A stretch of DNA of 63,027 nt from Clostridia bacterium (GTDB taxonomy: Bacteria; Bacillota; Clostridia; Christensenellales; Aristaeellaceae): contig JAFXZO010000058.1 in assembly GCA_017541205.1 (NCBI GenBank), positions 1 to 63,027 on the forward strand, in the 5' to 3' direction. Position 1 is the first letter of the stretch; each line of letters starts with the position of its first letter. Position numbers and translations under genes: made by a program. The notes under the pieces are model-generated. The model was not told where the DNA came from. It worked only from the letters and a program-made list of their open reading frames with translations, and did no database searches. Shown in pieces: positions 28,826-37,435 of this stretch.

Positions 28826-28880
28826 ATCCCGTGCCGCCTTTCCGATTCCGTATCTTCTTCCTTTGAAAAGCCGAAAAAGA

Positions 28881-28909
28881 AAAGGCGCAGCCTTCCGCAG
28901 TGCGCCTTT
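28881..28909 (-). terminator. Terminator-like hairpin between murD and ftsW
   Basis: On the minus strand AAAGGCGCA and TGCGCCTTT are perfect 9-base arms followed by TCTTTTT. It would end or attenuate the mraZ-murD transcript before ftsW, for which I find no strong separate promoter. Confidence 0.75.
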
Positions 28910-28949
28910 GTGTGGTCGTGATTTTTCCGTCTGCATCCAAGCAGAGTAT

Positions 28950-30374
28950 TTAGGTCAGTTCATGTACCAGTTCCTTGAAGATGCGGCCCCGCTGCTCGTA
29001 ATCCTGGAACATATCGAAGGACGCGCAGGCGGGCGATAAAAGAACGTTCCCGCCGGGGGCGGAAAGCGCGCGGCAGGTGTCGATCGCTTCCTTCAGGGTG
29101 CCCGCCCGATGAATGGCGGTATAGCCCGCCTTTTGAAGCGCGGCTTCGATCTGATCCGCCGTGGCCCCGATCAGGACGCAGTTTTGGATCAGCGGCGTTT
29201 TCGCGATTTCCTCGGCCAGCGGATCAAAGGACACATGCTTGTCGTACCCGCCCAGGATCAGGGCCGTGGGCGCTTTCATGCTCTGCACCGCCTTGATGGT
29301 GGAATCCACGTTGGTGCCCTTGCTGTCGTTGATGTAGCGCACGCCGTCCAATTCGCGGGTAAACTCGATGCGGTGCTCCACGCCCTGGAAGGTGCGCAAC
29401 GCCTGGCGGATGACCGGCGCGGGCACGCCGCGCGAAAAGGCCATGGCCGCGGCGGCCAGGGCGTTTTCCAGGTTGTGCGGGCCGGGGATGCGGATCTCAT
29501 CCACCGCGCACACGTTCTTTTCCTCGCTTCCCAGGCGGACGGCCATCCTGCCGTCCCGCACGAACGCGCCCTGCTCCACCTCATGCAGCCGGGAAAAGAA
29601 CAGCACCCGGCTCTTTAAGCCCTCCGCCATCCCGCGGCAGATTTCATCGTCGTAATTGAGGACGGCGAAATTGCTTTCGTCCTGGGCGTCGAAAATATGG
29701 CGCTTTAAGCCCGTATAGACTTCCATCGTGCCGTGGCGGTTCAGATGATCCTCCGTCACGTTCAGCACGGCTGCGGCCAGGGGATGGAAGGTTTCGGTGG
29801 TTTCCAGCTGGAAGGAGGAAACCTCGGCGATCACCACATGGTCATAGCGGCTCTCCAGCGCGGCGGCGGATAAGGGATACCCGATGTTGCCGCACACGTG
29901 GGGCACCTTGCCCGCGGCTTCAAAAATCGCGCCGAGGAGGGATACGGTGGTGGTCTTTCCGTTGGTGCCGGTAACGGCGAGCAAGGCGCCCTTGAGCAGC
30001 GTGGACGCCATTTCCATTTCGCCGGTCACCGGGACGCCCTTTTCCCTGGCGGCCTTCACGATCGGCGCGTCGATGGGCACGCCGGGGCTGATAATCAGGA
30101 TGTCCTTTCCGTTCAGCGCGTCCAGGCCGTCCTCCCCCATCCGGTATTCGATGGGCAGGCCGGCCAGCGCGTCGAGCTTATCCCCGAAGGCTTCCCGGGG
30201 CTTAAGGTCGTTTACGGTGACGGCGGCCCCTTCCCGGCATAAAAGCTGGGCTGCGGCGACGCCGCTGCGGGCCATGCCCACGATCAGCGCTTTCTTGCCC
30301 GTCCAGGGGTTTTCATTCGCTTCCCCGCCCGTGTGGCGGCTTTTGGGGATCCCGTAATAAAGATTCTTCTGCAT
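28950..30374 (-). CDS. murD: UDP-N-acetylmuramoyl-L-alanine:D-glutamate ligase
   Basis: The 474-residue ligase adds D-glutamate to UDP-MurNAc-L-Ala. The N-terminal UDP-binding domain (ALIVGMARSGVAAAQLL), the ATP loop GTNGKTTT, the central NVTEDHLNRHG and the C-terminal NDSKGTNVDST and LLSPACASFDMF signatures are intact. The first 25 residues before the Rossmann strand are an extra, family-variable tail. GGAGGG precedes the ATG. It follows mraY by 32 bases in the dcw cluster. Confidence 0.96.
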   Translation of the reverse strand: MQKNLYYGIPKSRHTGGEANENPWTGKKALIVGMARSGVAAAQLLCREGAAVTVNDLKPREAFGDKLDALAGLPIEYRMGEDGLDALNGKDILIISPGVPIDAPIVKAAREKGVPVTGEMEMASTLLKGALLAVTGTNGKTTTVSLLGAIFEAAGKVPHVCGNIGYPLSAAALESRYDHVVIAEVSSFQLETTETFHPLAAAVLNVTEDHLNRHGTMEVYTGLKRHIFDAQDESNFAVLNYDDEICRGMAEGLKSRVLFFSRLHEVEQGAFVRDGRMAVRLGSEEKNVCAVDEIRIPGPHNLENALAAAAMAFSRGVPAPVIRQALRTFQGVEHRIEFTRELDGVRYINDSKGTNVDSTIKAVQSMKAPTALILGGYDKHVSFDPLAEEIAKTPLIQNCVLIGATADQIEAALQKAGYTAIHRAGTLKEAIDTCRALSAPGGNVLLSPACASFDMFQDYEQRGRIFKELVHELT

Positions 30375-30406
30375 GGCCTATCCCTCCCTCCGGGACTCTT
30401 ATATCC

Positions 30407-31459
30407 TTAGAAGAACTGGGTCATAGAGAGCACCGCGATGACGCTCAGGACCAGCGTCACGGCGGCGTACATGAGCACGATCTGGTTTTCCTTCATGCCG
30501 CAGCGTTCAAAACGGTGGTGCAGCGGAGACATTTTGAAAATGCGCCTCCCCTGGCCGTACTTTTTCTTGGTGTACTTGAAATACGCGGTCTGCATCATCA
30601 CGGACACGCTGCTCATGATGCAGGTAAAGCTGATGGGGATCAAAAGGAACTGGCATTTCATCAGCATGGCGACGCCCACCATGGCCCCGCCGATGAACAT
30701 GCTGCCCGTATCGCCCATGAAAATTTGGGCGGGGTGGCGGTTATAGCGCAGAAAGCCGATGGAAGCGCCGGCCAGCGCGAAGCAGAGGATAGCGATGGTG
30801 AGATAATAGCCGTCTATTTTGAGCAAAACATCCTTTGCGCACTGGGTCAGAAACAGCGCGATCAGCCCGAACGCCGCCATGCCGATGACCGTGACGGAGG
30901 ACAGGATGCCGTCCACGCCGTCCTGGAGGTTCGCGGAATTGGTGATGAACATGACCAGCACGGTCATGATGGGAATATAGAAGTACCCAAGATCCCACGT
31001 TTTATCGGTGAAGGGGATCACCACGTCGCTGCCCACGCGCCAGAAGCAGTACAGCGAAAAGGCCAGGCCGACGAACAATTGCCCGATCAGCTTCTGCTTG
31101 GGCTTCAGGCCCTCATGGTCTTTTTTCACGTCCTTGATATAGTCGTCCGGGAAGCCGAAGAACGCCATGCAGCCGACCGTGATAAACAAAAGCGGCCACA
31201 GGGAATTGCCCAGGCCGAACGTCCAGCCTTTTTTAAGGCCCACGATCACGGTGACGGCGGCCGTGGTCAGCACAGTCGCCAGCGCGGTCACGGCGCCGCC
31301 CATGTTCGGGGTGCCCTGCTTGGCCTTATGCGCCTGGGGCCCCAGATCATAGATCGTCTGGCCGAACTTCAATTTTTTCAAGAACGGCAGGAATTTCGGC
31401 ATCACCAGCAGCACGATCGCCGCCGCGGCCACCAGCGCGTATGCGCAGTACAGGAACAT
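30407..31459 (-). CDS. mraY: Phospho-N-acetylmuramoyl-pentapeptide transferase
   Basis: The 350-residue enzyme transfers phospho-MurNAc-pentapeptide to undecaprenyl phosphate, forming lipid I. Ten membrane helices are predicted. The motifs PNMGG, FGFPDDYIKDVKKDHEGLKP (the catalytic Asp pair; Pro replaces the usual Ile), NSANLQDGVDGI and MGDTGSMFIGG are present. Its 39-base gap to murE is where murF usually lies; murF is absent. Confidence 0.97.
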   Translation of the reverse strand: MFLYCAYALVAAAAIVLLVMPKFLPFLKKLKFGQTIYDLGPQAHKAKQGTPNMGGAVTALATVLTTAAVTVIVGLKKGWTFGLGNSLWPLLFITVGCMAFFGFPDDYIKDVKKDHEGLKPKQKLIGQLFVGLAFSLYCFWRVGSDVVIPFTDKTWDLGYFYIPIMTVLVMFITNSANLQDGVDGILSSVTVIGMAAFGLIALFLTQCAKDVLLKIDGYYLTIAILCFALAGASIGFLRYNRHPAQIFMGDTGSMFIGGAMVGVAMLMKCQFLLIPISFTCIMSSVSVMMQTAYFKYTKKKYGQGRRIFKMSPLHHRFERCGMKENQIVLMYAAVTLVLSVIAVLSMTQFF

Positions 31460-31498
31460 ATGGCGTATCCCTCTTTCGCGTGTAGTTACCCGTCGGGA

Positions 31499-32959
31499 TC
31501 AGTCTTTCCCCTTGATTTCCCGGAGCAATTCGGCCACGACCACTTTTTCGTCAAAGGGCCGCTTCACGCCCATGATCTCCTGGTAGGTCTCATGCCCCTT
31601 GCCCGCCAGCACGATGATATCGCCGTCCCGGCCCATTTCCAGGGCGTACCGGATGGCCTCGCGCCGGTTTTCGATCACAATGTATTTGCCGTCGGTCTGC
31701 TTGATGCCCTTTTCGATGGCCTTGAGGATCTCCAGGGGGTTTTCGGTGCGGGGATTGTCGCTGGTGAGGATGGAGAAATCCGCGAGCCGGCCGGAGATTT
31801 CGCCCATGATGGGGCGCTTCAAGGCGTCGCGGTCGCCGCCGCAGCCAAACAGGCTGATGACCCGGCCCCGCGCGAATTCCCGAACGGCTTTCAGGATGTT
31901 TTCCAGCGCGTCCGGCGAATGGGAATAATCCAGGATCACCTTGTACGGCGTCATCGTGGGCAGCATTTCGGCGCGGCCGGGGACCCTGGTCACCTTGCCC
32001 AGCGCCTTGGTGATCGTTTCCGGCTGCACGCCCACGATCAAGCCGACAGCCGCGGCGGCAAGGGCGTTATAGACGTTGAACATGCCCGTCAGCTGCAGGC
32101 GCACGGGGTACTCGTCCACATCGAACAGCTTCATGATGAAGCCGACGCCATTCTCCGTGATTTCGATATCCCGGGCGAATATATCGGCGTTGTTGCAGAT
32201 CCCGAAGGTGGAATGCGGCACGGCAATATCCCGGAGGATCGATTTGCTGCTGTCATCGTCCACGTTAATGGCGGCGTTGGAAATCCATTCCGGCCGGAAG
32301 AAGGATTTTTTGCATTCAAAATACTTTTCCATCGTGCCGAACAGATCCAGATGATCCTGCGAGAGATTGGTATAGCAGCCCGCCTCAAAATGCACGCCCG
32401 CCAGGCGGCCCATTTCGATCGCGTGCGCGGAAACCTCCATGCTGACCACCGTCACGCCCGCGTCCCGCATATCCCTTAAGGTGCGGAAAAAGTCGATCGG
32501 CTCGGGCGTGGTAAATTCGCTCTTGATGTACTCCTGGCCGATCATGTTGCCGGTGGTGCCGATCAGGCCCGTTTTGAAGCCCGCCTCCTCCATGATCGCC
32601 TTGATGAGGTAGCTGGTGGTGGTTTTGCCCTTGGTGCCCGTGACGCCCAGCAGCTTCATTTCCCGATCCGGGTGGCCGTAAAATTCCGCCGCCATATGGG
32701 ACATCGCCGCGCGCACGTTTTTGACCCGGACCTGGGGTACGTCCATATCCAGGAAATGGGTGACCACCAGAGCGGACGCGCCGTTTTCCACCGCCTGAGG
32801 CGCAAAGGAATGGCCGTCAAAGCGCGCGCCCGGGATGCAGAAATACAGGCCCCGGTCCAGCTTCTTTCGGCTGTCCAGGCTCATGGAGGCGATTTCGCAC
32901 TCGCCCCGGCTTTCCAATACTTCGTCTTGCGCCGCGCGGGCCAGTTCAGATAACAACAT
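31499..32959 (-). CDS. murE: UDP-MurNAc-L-Ala-D-Glu:meso-diaminopimelate ligase
   Basis: The 486-residue ligase has the ATP loop GVTGTKGKTTTSY, NLSQDHLDLFG and the specificity motif SDNPRTENP. DNPR is the mark of meso-DAP rather than lysine addition, which agrees with the DapF domain elsewhere in the window. I chose the ATG at 32959 because GGAGTG is seven bases upstream; another in-frame ATG at 32977 overlaps the end of the PBP gene (ATGA) but has no ribosome site. Confidence 0.96.
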   Translation of the reverse strand: MLLSELARAAQDEVLESRGECEIASMSLDSRKKLDRGLYFCIPGARFDGHSFAPQAVENGASALVVTHFLDMDVPQVRVKNVRAAMSHMAAEFYGHPDREMKLLGVTGTKGKTTTSYLIKAIMEEAGFKTGLIGTTGNMIGQEYIKSEFTTPEPIDFFRTLRDMRDAGVTVVSMEVSAHAIEMGRLAGVHFEAGCYTNLSQDHLDLFGTMEKYFECKKSFFRPEWISNAAINVDDDSSKSILRDIAVPHSTFGICNNADIFARDIEITENGVGFIMKLFDVDEYPVRLQLTGMFNVYNALAAAAVGLIVGVQPETITKALGKVTRVPGRAEMLPTMTPYKVILDYSHSPDALENILKAVREFARGRVISLFGCGGDRDALKRPIMGEISGRLADFSILTSDNPRTENPLEILKAIEKGIKQTDGKYIVIENRREAIRYALEMGRDGDIIVLAGKGHETYQEIMGVKRPFDEKVVVAELLREIKGKD

Positions 32960-32973
32960 GGTTTTCACTCCGT

Positions 32974-35100
32974 TCATCGAAGGGGTAATTCAAAAGTAAC
33001 CTTCACCGTATCTCCAAGGGGCGCGTATGCGCCGGCCGCCGGCTCCTGGCGCACGGCGACGCCGCTTCCCGAAACCTCCATCTGGAAGCCCCGGGCGCGA
33101 AGCTGCCGCCCCGCCTCCACCATGCTCATCCCCTTTACATCCGGCACGGTGGCCAGGTCCATGGCGGTCAGGGGCGAATCCTCATAGGTGTAGAGCATGA
33201 CCGACCCGCCCGCCTGCAGAAAAGCCCCCGCAGGAGGCGCCTGGGCGGTCACGGCCTGGGAAAGCCCGTCCGTTTCCGAAAACAGCATACAGCCTGCCAG
33301 CGTTTCCCTGGCCTCCCCCACCGTCATGCCCACCAGATCGGGCACCTCCACCTGCGGCCTTTCGGTCGCCTTGGGGTCGGCCTTTTGAACGGCCAGGTAT
33401 TGCAGCACTTCTTCCATGATTTGGGAAGCGAAGGGGGCGGCCGTCGTGCTGCCGTAATCCACGGGCACCTGGGCCTCGTTGACGGTGACCAGGACGGCAA
33501 AGAGAGGCCGATCGATCGGCGCGAAGCCCAGGAAAGAGCCGATGTGCACGTTGGATACCACGCGGCCGTCCTTGTACACCTGCGCGGTGCCGGTTTTTCC
33601 GCCGATGCGGTATCCGGCGACAGCGCCGTTTTTGCCGCCGCCGTTTTCCACGACGTTTTCCAGCAGCATGCGCATGGTTTCGCTGGTCGCCTCCGAAATC
33701 GGGTTCGCGGCCACGCGCGGCGCGGTCCTTTCCACGATCCGGCCCTCGCTGTCCAGGATCTCCTTGACGATGTAAGGCCGCATCAGCCGCCCGCCGTTCA
33801 CCACCGCGCTCGCCGCGGCAATGAGCTGCACGGGCGTGACCGCCACGCTTTGCCCGAAACCGATCCGGGCCAGATCGACGGACTTCACATACCGGCTGTT
33901 GATCAGGATGCCGCCGCTTTCGCCCGGCAGATCGATCCCCGTTTTTACCCCCAGCCCGAAAGCGCGCAGATACTTATAAAACGTATCCGTGCCCATCCGC
34001 AGGGCCAGGGTCACGAAGGCCGGGTTGCAGCTGTTGGCCAGCGCTTCCTTCAGGGACTGGGTCCCGTGGCTGTTCTTCCAGCAGCGGATCCGGTCCCCGT
34101 CCACGGTGATGGAGCCGGTGCAGGTAAAGCGGTCGTCCAGGGAGGCAATGCCGCTGTCCAGCGCCGCGGCGCAGGTGAGCATCTTGAAGGTGGAGCCCGG
34201 CTCATACACGTCGGAAACGGCGGTGATGCGCATGAGCGATTGCAGCAGCTCCGCGTTATCCCGGGGCGGGGAATTGGGGTCGTAATCCGGCTTCATGCAC
34301 AGCGCCAGGATGGCCCCGGTGTTCACATCCATGACCACGCACTGTACGGAGGCGGCGTTGTTGACCGCCAGGCATTCCCGCATCGCCTTTTCGACCACCG
34401 CTTGGATGGCGCTGTCCACGGTCAGGCGCAGGGTATAGCCCGTCTTGGCCGGCACATAAGCGGTCTTTCCGTCCGGCAAAAGGCGCGAGCGCGCGTCCAC
34501 CTCCGTGCGCAGCGAACCGGCTTCGCCGCGCAGCAGCGCCTCATAATAGCTTTCCAGCCCGCTCTGCCCCACGGAGTCCACGTTGGTCAGGCCAAGGGCC
34601 TGAGATAACATTTCGCCTTTTGGATAATATCTCCTGCTATCCTCGTCAAAAGAAACGCCGCGAAGCAGGGCGCGCATTTCCTCGCTGCCCGTCCTCAGCG
34701 AGCGGATCTCGTCCACCGTTTCCCGGGAAACCTGGCGCTTTAGGATCACAGAAGCCAGCTTTTTGTTTTCGACCTTCTTTTGGATGCTGTCCGCATCGGC
34801 GTTCAATAACGGCGAAAGGGTCCGGGCGAACAGCGCTTCATCCGCCACCCACTGGGGATTGGCGGATACGATATACGCCGTGGCGGAGACGGCCAGCGTT
34901 TCCCCGTTGGTATCCTGGATGCTGCCGCGCTGGGCGGTCACCACGCCCTCCCGCGTCCATTGGCGCACGCCCCGGGCCGTCAGCGCTTCCCCCTGAACCA
35001 GGGAAAGGCTTCCGATCCGAAGCCCGATGAGAAGAAACAGCAGGATCAACGCTGCCAGCATCATCAGCAATCTTTTCCGGATCAGAAGCTCCGCGCGCAT
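32974..35100 (-). CDS. spoVD: Class B penicillin-binding protein with two PASTA domains (SpoVD/FtsI type)
   Basis: The 708-residue transpeptidase has an N-terminal membrane helix (about 12-30), a PBP dimerisation domain and an acyl-transferase domain with all three active-site motifs: STFK, SCN and KTGTAQ. Two PASTA domains end the protein (starting PDLVGMTVGEARETL and PDVKGMSMVEAGRQL). The PASTA tail is seen in SpoVD and Pbp2x-type proteins, which work with SEDS proteins in cortex or septal synthesis. The ATG at 35100 follows AAAGGGGGG. It overlaps the region of the alternative murE start by four bases. Confidence 0.92.
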   Translation of the reverse strand: MRAELLIRKRLLMMLAALILLFLLIGLRIGSLSLVQGEALTARGVRQWTREGVVTAQRGSIQDTNGETLAVSATAYIVSANPQWVADEALFARTLSPLLNADADSIQKKVENKKLASVILKRQVSRETVDEIRSLRTGSEEMRALLRGVSFDEDSRRYYPKGEMLSQALGLTNVDSVGQSGLESYYEALLRGEAGSLRTEVDARSRLLPDGKTAYVPAKTGYTLRLTVDSAIQAVVEKAMRECLAVNNAASVQCVVMDVNTGAILALCMKPDYDPNSPPRDNAELLQSLMRITAVSDVYEPGSTFKMLTCAAALDSGIASLDDRFTCTGSITVDGDRIRCWKNSHGTQSLKEALANSCNPAFVTLALRMGTDTFYKYLRAFGLGVKTGIDLPGESGGILINSRYVKSVDLARIGFGQSVAVTPVQLIAAASAVVNGGRLMRPYIVKEILDSEGRIVERTAPRVAANPISEATSETMRMLLENVVENGGGKNGAVAGYRIGGKTGTAQVYKDGRVVSNVHIGSFLGFAPIDRPLFAVLVTVNEAQVPVDYGSTTAAPFASQIMEEVLQYLAVQKADPKATERPQVEVPDLVGMTVGEARETLAGCMLFSETDGLSQAVTAQAPPAGAFLQAGGSVMLYTYEDSPLTAMDLATVPDVKGMSMVEAGRQLRARGFQMEVSGSGVAVRQEPAAGAYAPLGDTVKVTFELPLR

Positions 35101-35133
35101 TGGGCCCCCCTTTGGGGCAGCCGCAGGCAAGGA

Positions 35134-35670
35134 TCAGCGGCTGCCGAGTTTCATGGCGTCCTGGGCGGATGTGGGGGAGGTATCCGCCTGAACGGTCAAT
35201 TTGGTTTCATACGGCCTGGTGTTGGGCGCGACCACGGGGATCGTTTCCACATTCTTGGAGGCCGTCATGCCGCAGGTCTGCTCCGCCGCCTCGCTGATGC
35301 GGGCGGAATCCCGCGCGTTCAGAACCTCCAGCGCCAGCCGGGCATTATCCCTTTCTGTCTGGGCGATGCTGTTTTTCATGCCGGTGATCCTCTTGGCCAG
35401 CTCCGCCCGCTGAGAAGTCCTGTTGAGGATCATCACGCCGAAAACCAGGAACAGCGCGCACAGGAAGATCAGCGCCACATTCATCGGCACGGTGATCGGA
35501 CGGCGCTGCGCGGGGCGCACCTGCTCGGCATAATAAGGCTGCCGCTCCATGGCGCAAAAGCCCCCCGCTTCAGAATCGGGCAACCGAACGTTGCTGCGCA
35601 CGTTCATCCGCATGCCCGGCATTGCCTGGACGCCTGCGGCGACGTACTGCAAATTATTGCCCTTCTGCAT
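35134..35670 (-). CDS. ftsL: FtsL-like septum protein
   Basis: The 178-residue bitopic protein has a cytoplasmic N-terminus of about 75 residues, one membrane helix (about 80-97, MNVALIFLCALFLVFGVMIL) and an outer coiled-coil stretch. A Thr/Pro-rich tail follows. This is the FtsL/DivIC plan, and its position directly before the class B PBP matches ftsL in dcw clusters. FtsL stabilises the divisome with FtsB and FtsQ. The ATG at 35670 follows GAGGAGG. Sequence conservation in FtsL is low, so the call rests mainly on topology and position. Confidence 0.75.
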   Translation of the reverse strand: MQKGNNLQYVAAGVQAMPGMRMNVRSNVRLPDSEAGGFCAMERQPYYAEQVRPAQRRPITVPMNVALIFLCALFLVFGVMILNRTSQRAELAKRITGMKNSIAQTERDNARLALEVLNARDSARISEAAEQTCGMTASKNVETIPVVAPNTRPYETKLTVQADTSPTSAQDAMKLGSR

Positions 35671-35695
35671 CAGTATATTCCTCCTCTTTGCTCTT

Positions 35696-36277
35696 TTAGA
35701 ACTCGCTTCCATCCTGCAGCGCCGTCAGGAAAGCCAAAGGATCCGGATATTTCTCATCAAACGTGCGATCCTGGTCTTTGCCGACGGAGGCAGGAATGAT
35801 CCTGATGTGATTGAACGCGCCGTTGACCTCCACATCCCTGGCGTCGCCCAGCCGCCACGCGCGGATCCGCTGGGGCAAAAGCAAGCGCCCCTGGGCGTCC
35901 GATTCGCAATCCGTGTAGCTGTATTTGGTGAATTCATCCAGGAATGGCTGGGCAACCGGCCTTTTTTTCGTGAGCGCCACCAATTCGTCCCGCCTGGCGA
36001 TCCAATCCTCGATGGGATAGAGCGCCACCGCCTTGAAATCCGGCGAAGGGGCCACGGCGAAGCGGTCGCCCAGGGCGTCGCGGAACGCGGCGGGGATGAT
36101 CATGCGGCCTTTGGCGTCGATGCTGTGGGGGAACGAGCCGACAAAACCTAAAAACGGAAACCGTCTGCCGCCATCGCCTCCACGGCCTTGCTTTTCGGGG
36201 GCTTGCACAGCGTTTTTTTCTTCGCCGTCCGCAGGCATTTGCCCGTCGCCGCGGCGCTCATCGCGGTCTTCCGCCAT
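35696..36277 (-). CDS. mraZ: MraZ transcriptional regulator with charged N-terminal extension
   Basis: The 193-residue protein contains both MraZ half-domains: GSFPHSIDAKGRMIIPAAFRD and later DCESDAQGRLLLPQRIRAWR. MraZ is a DNA-binding ring that controls the dcw operon it heads. Typical MraZ proteins are about 140-150 residues; here about 55 charged, Gly/Asp/Glu/Arg-rich residues precede the first domain. I found no usable start codon closer to the domain. The ATG at 36277 follows GGGGGGAG. No rsmH follows, which is unusual. Confidence 0.9.
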   Translation of the reverse strand: MAEDRDERRGDGQMPADGEEKNAVQAPEKQGRGGDGGRRFPFLGFVGSFPHSIDAKGRMIIPAAFRDALGDRFAVAPSPDFKAVALYPIEDWIARRDELVALTKKRPVAQPFLDEFTKYSYTDCESDAQGRLLLPQRIRAWRLGDARDVEVNGAFNHIRIIPASVGKDQDRTFDEKYPDPLAFLTALQDGSEF

Positions 36278-36329
36278 GTTTTCTCCCCCCAATCCGCCAT
36301 ATATTCTCCACTTTCGTGACTGCTTCACC

Positions 36330-36359
36330 ATTTTAAGGCACTTTTTACCGCTTTGTCAA
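36330..36359 (-). promoter_or_regulatory. Promoter of the mraZ-dcw operon
   Basis: On the minus strand TTGACA (36359-36354) and TAAAAT (36335-36330) are 18 bases apart, about 52 bases before the mraZ start. The leader contains TGGAG, TGGCG and TGGGG elements that could be MraZ boxes, but their spacing (11 and 8 bases) is irregular. Confidence 0.75.
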
Positions 36360-36453
36360 GCTCACTTCCAGATTTGAAAACGCTCTTTGGGAAACAGAAG
36401 TGACACAGTTTCGTATATCTTTTGTTATATTTGAAGAATAACTCCCCAAATAT

Positions 36454-36539
36454 GAAAAAAAAGAAAGAGAACGCGTTTTCGCATTCTCTCATTTTATAGG
36501 ATAATTGCCTAATTATTTAGTCTGTTATTGTTCATTATA
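36454..36539 (-). ncRNA. Candidate short transcript of about 70 bases, unknown class
   Basis: A perfect TATAAT (36539-36534) has only a weak -35, and about 45 bases further on lies a hairpin with 9-base arms and one mismatch (GAGAATGCG / CGCGTTCTC, 36488-36467) followed by a long T run. The unit lies between two genes that have their own signals, so the terminator has no obvious customer except a small RNA. It could also be a backup terminator for the upstream gene. Confidence 0.25.
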
Positions 36540-36673
36540 GACAAACTTTTCCCGTTTTTTGCAGTTTCGCCTTTTGGGGATTCGTAATAGAAATTTCATA
36601 TTTTTTGTCATAATTTGTCGCATTCCCCCCTTTCCCACAAAGTGGGCGATTTGGGCACAGGGACAAAAAAACA

Positions 36674-36690
36674 GCGGCTTTTTCAGCCGC
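36674..36690 (-). terminator. Terminator overlapping end of metallophosphoesterase gene
   Basis: On the minus strand GCGGCT and AGCCGC pair around GAAAA and are followed by TGTTTTTTTG. The left arm lies inside the last codons and the stop of the gene that ends at 36683. Confidence 0.82.
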
Positions 36691-37435
36691 CGCACGGGGG
36701 ATTCCCTCCCTGTTCTGATACGGAAGTGGGCTCGTCCGCCACCTTTTCGCCCGGCAGACGGTAAACCTGGAAATTCAGCCCATCGCAGGAGACGCAATGG
36801 TAGCGGATCCCGCGCAGCAGCCCCGTCACCGCGCCTTTGAGGGCCGCGCCGTGAAGATGGCCGTACACGACGTCGTCAATGGGGTATTTTTCCAGGAGCT
36901 GAGAAAGGGGCGTCGCGCTTCCGCCCTCGCCAAGCGGCGGATAATGGCACATCACCACCAGCCGGTCCGCGCCGAGCTTCATCGCCCTTTCCAGGGACAT
37001 TTCCATCCGCAGCAGCTCCCGGCGATAGATTTTTTCGTCCTCCATCGTCGATCCCGGCCCCGGCGCGGTCCAGCCCCGGGTGCCGCACACGGCGACGCTG
37101 TCCAGGCGCATGGCGTCGTTCTGCAGGGCGTACATGCCGTCTGGCAGAAGCTCCCTCAGGCGGGAAATGCCGCACCACCAGTAATCGTGGTTCCCCCGCA
37201 GGAGGAGCTTTCTGCCGGGCAGCGCGCCGATCCATTGAAGGTCCTCCAGCGCGTCCTCAAGCTGCATGGCCCAGCTGATGTCGCCGGGGATCAAAACCAC
37301 GTCCTGATCCGTCACTTTTTTCAGCCAGTCCGCCCGGATACGCTCAAAATGGCCCTCCCAATGCGGGCCGAACACATCCATGGGTTTATCCGCGCCCCCG
37401 GGCAGATGCAGATCGCCAATGGCATAGATTTCCAC
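36683..37435 (-). CDS. Calcineurin-like metallophosphoesterase
   Basis: The 250-residue protein has the two-metal phosphoesterase motifs in order: GDLHL (residue 7), GDISW (about 51), GNHDY (about 80), CHYPP (about 162) and GHLHG (about 193). It is likely a cytoplasmic phosphodiesterase or phosphatase; the substrate is unknown. The start is GTG immediately after the zinc-ribbon gene's TAA, so the two genes abut and are probably co-translated. Confidence 0.9.
   Translation of the reverse strand: MEIYAIGDLHLPGGADKPMDVFGPHWEGHFERIRADWLKKVTDQDVVLIPGDISWAMQLEDALEDLQWIGALPGRKLLLRGNHDYWWCGISRLRELLPDGMYALQNDAMRLDSVAVCGTRGWTAPGPGSTMEDEKIYRRELLRMEMSLERAMKLGADRLVVMCHYPPLGEGGSATPLSQLLEKYPIDDVVYGHLHGAALKGAVTGLLRGIRYHCVSCDGLNFQVYRLPGEKVADEPTSVSEQGGNPPCGG

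Larger units (their letters stand above)
36278..36682. other. 405-base AT-rich intergenic region upstream of mraZ
   Basis: This stretch holds the mraZ promoter, an isolated minus-strand terminator (36454-36488), a TATAAT element (36539-36534) and the distal part of the metallophosphoesterase terminator. No protein-coding frame is convincing. Its AT content is far above that of the neighbours, as expected for a regulatory region. Confidence 0.6.

Noticed and set aside
36280-36330. MraZ-binding boxes in the mraZ leader
   Set aside because: TGGAG, TGGCG and TGGGG occur, but spacing is irregular and the region also contains the ribosome site, so I did not list them as a feature.
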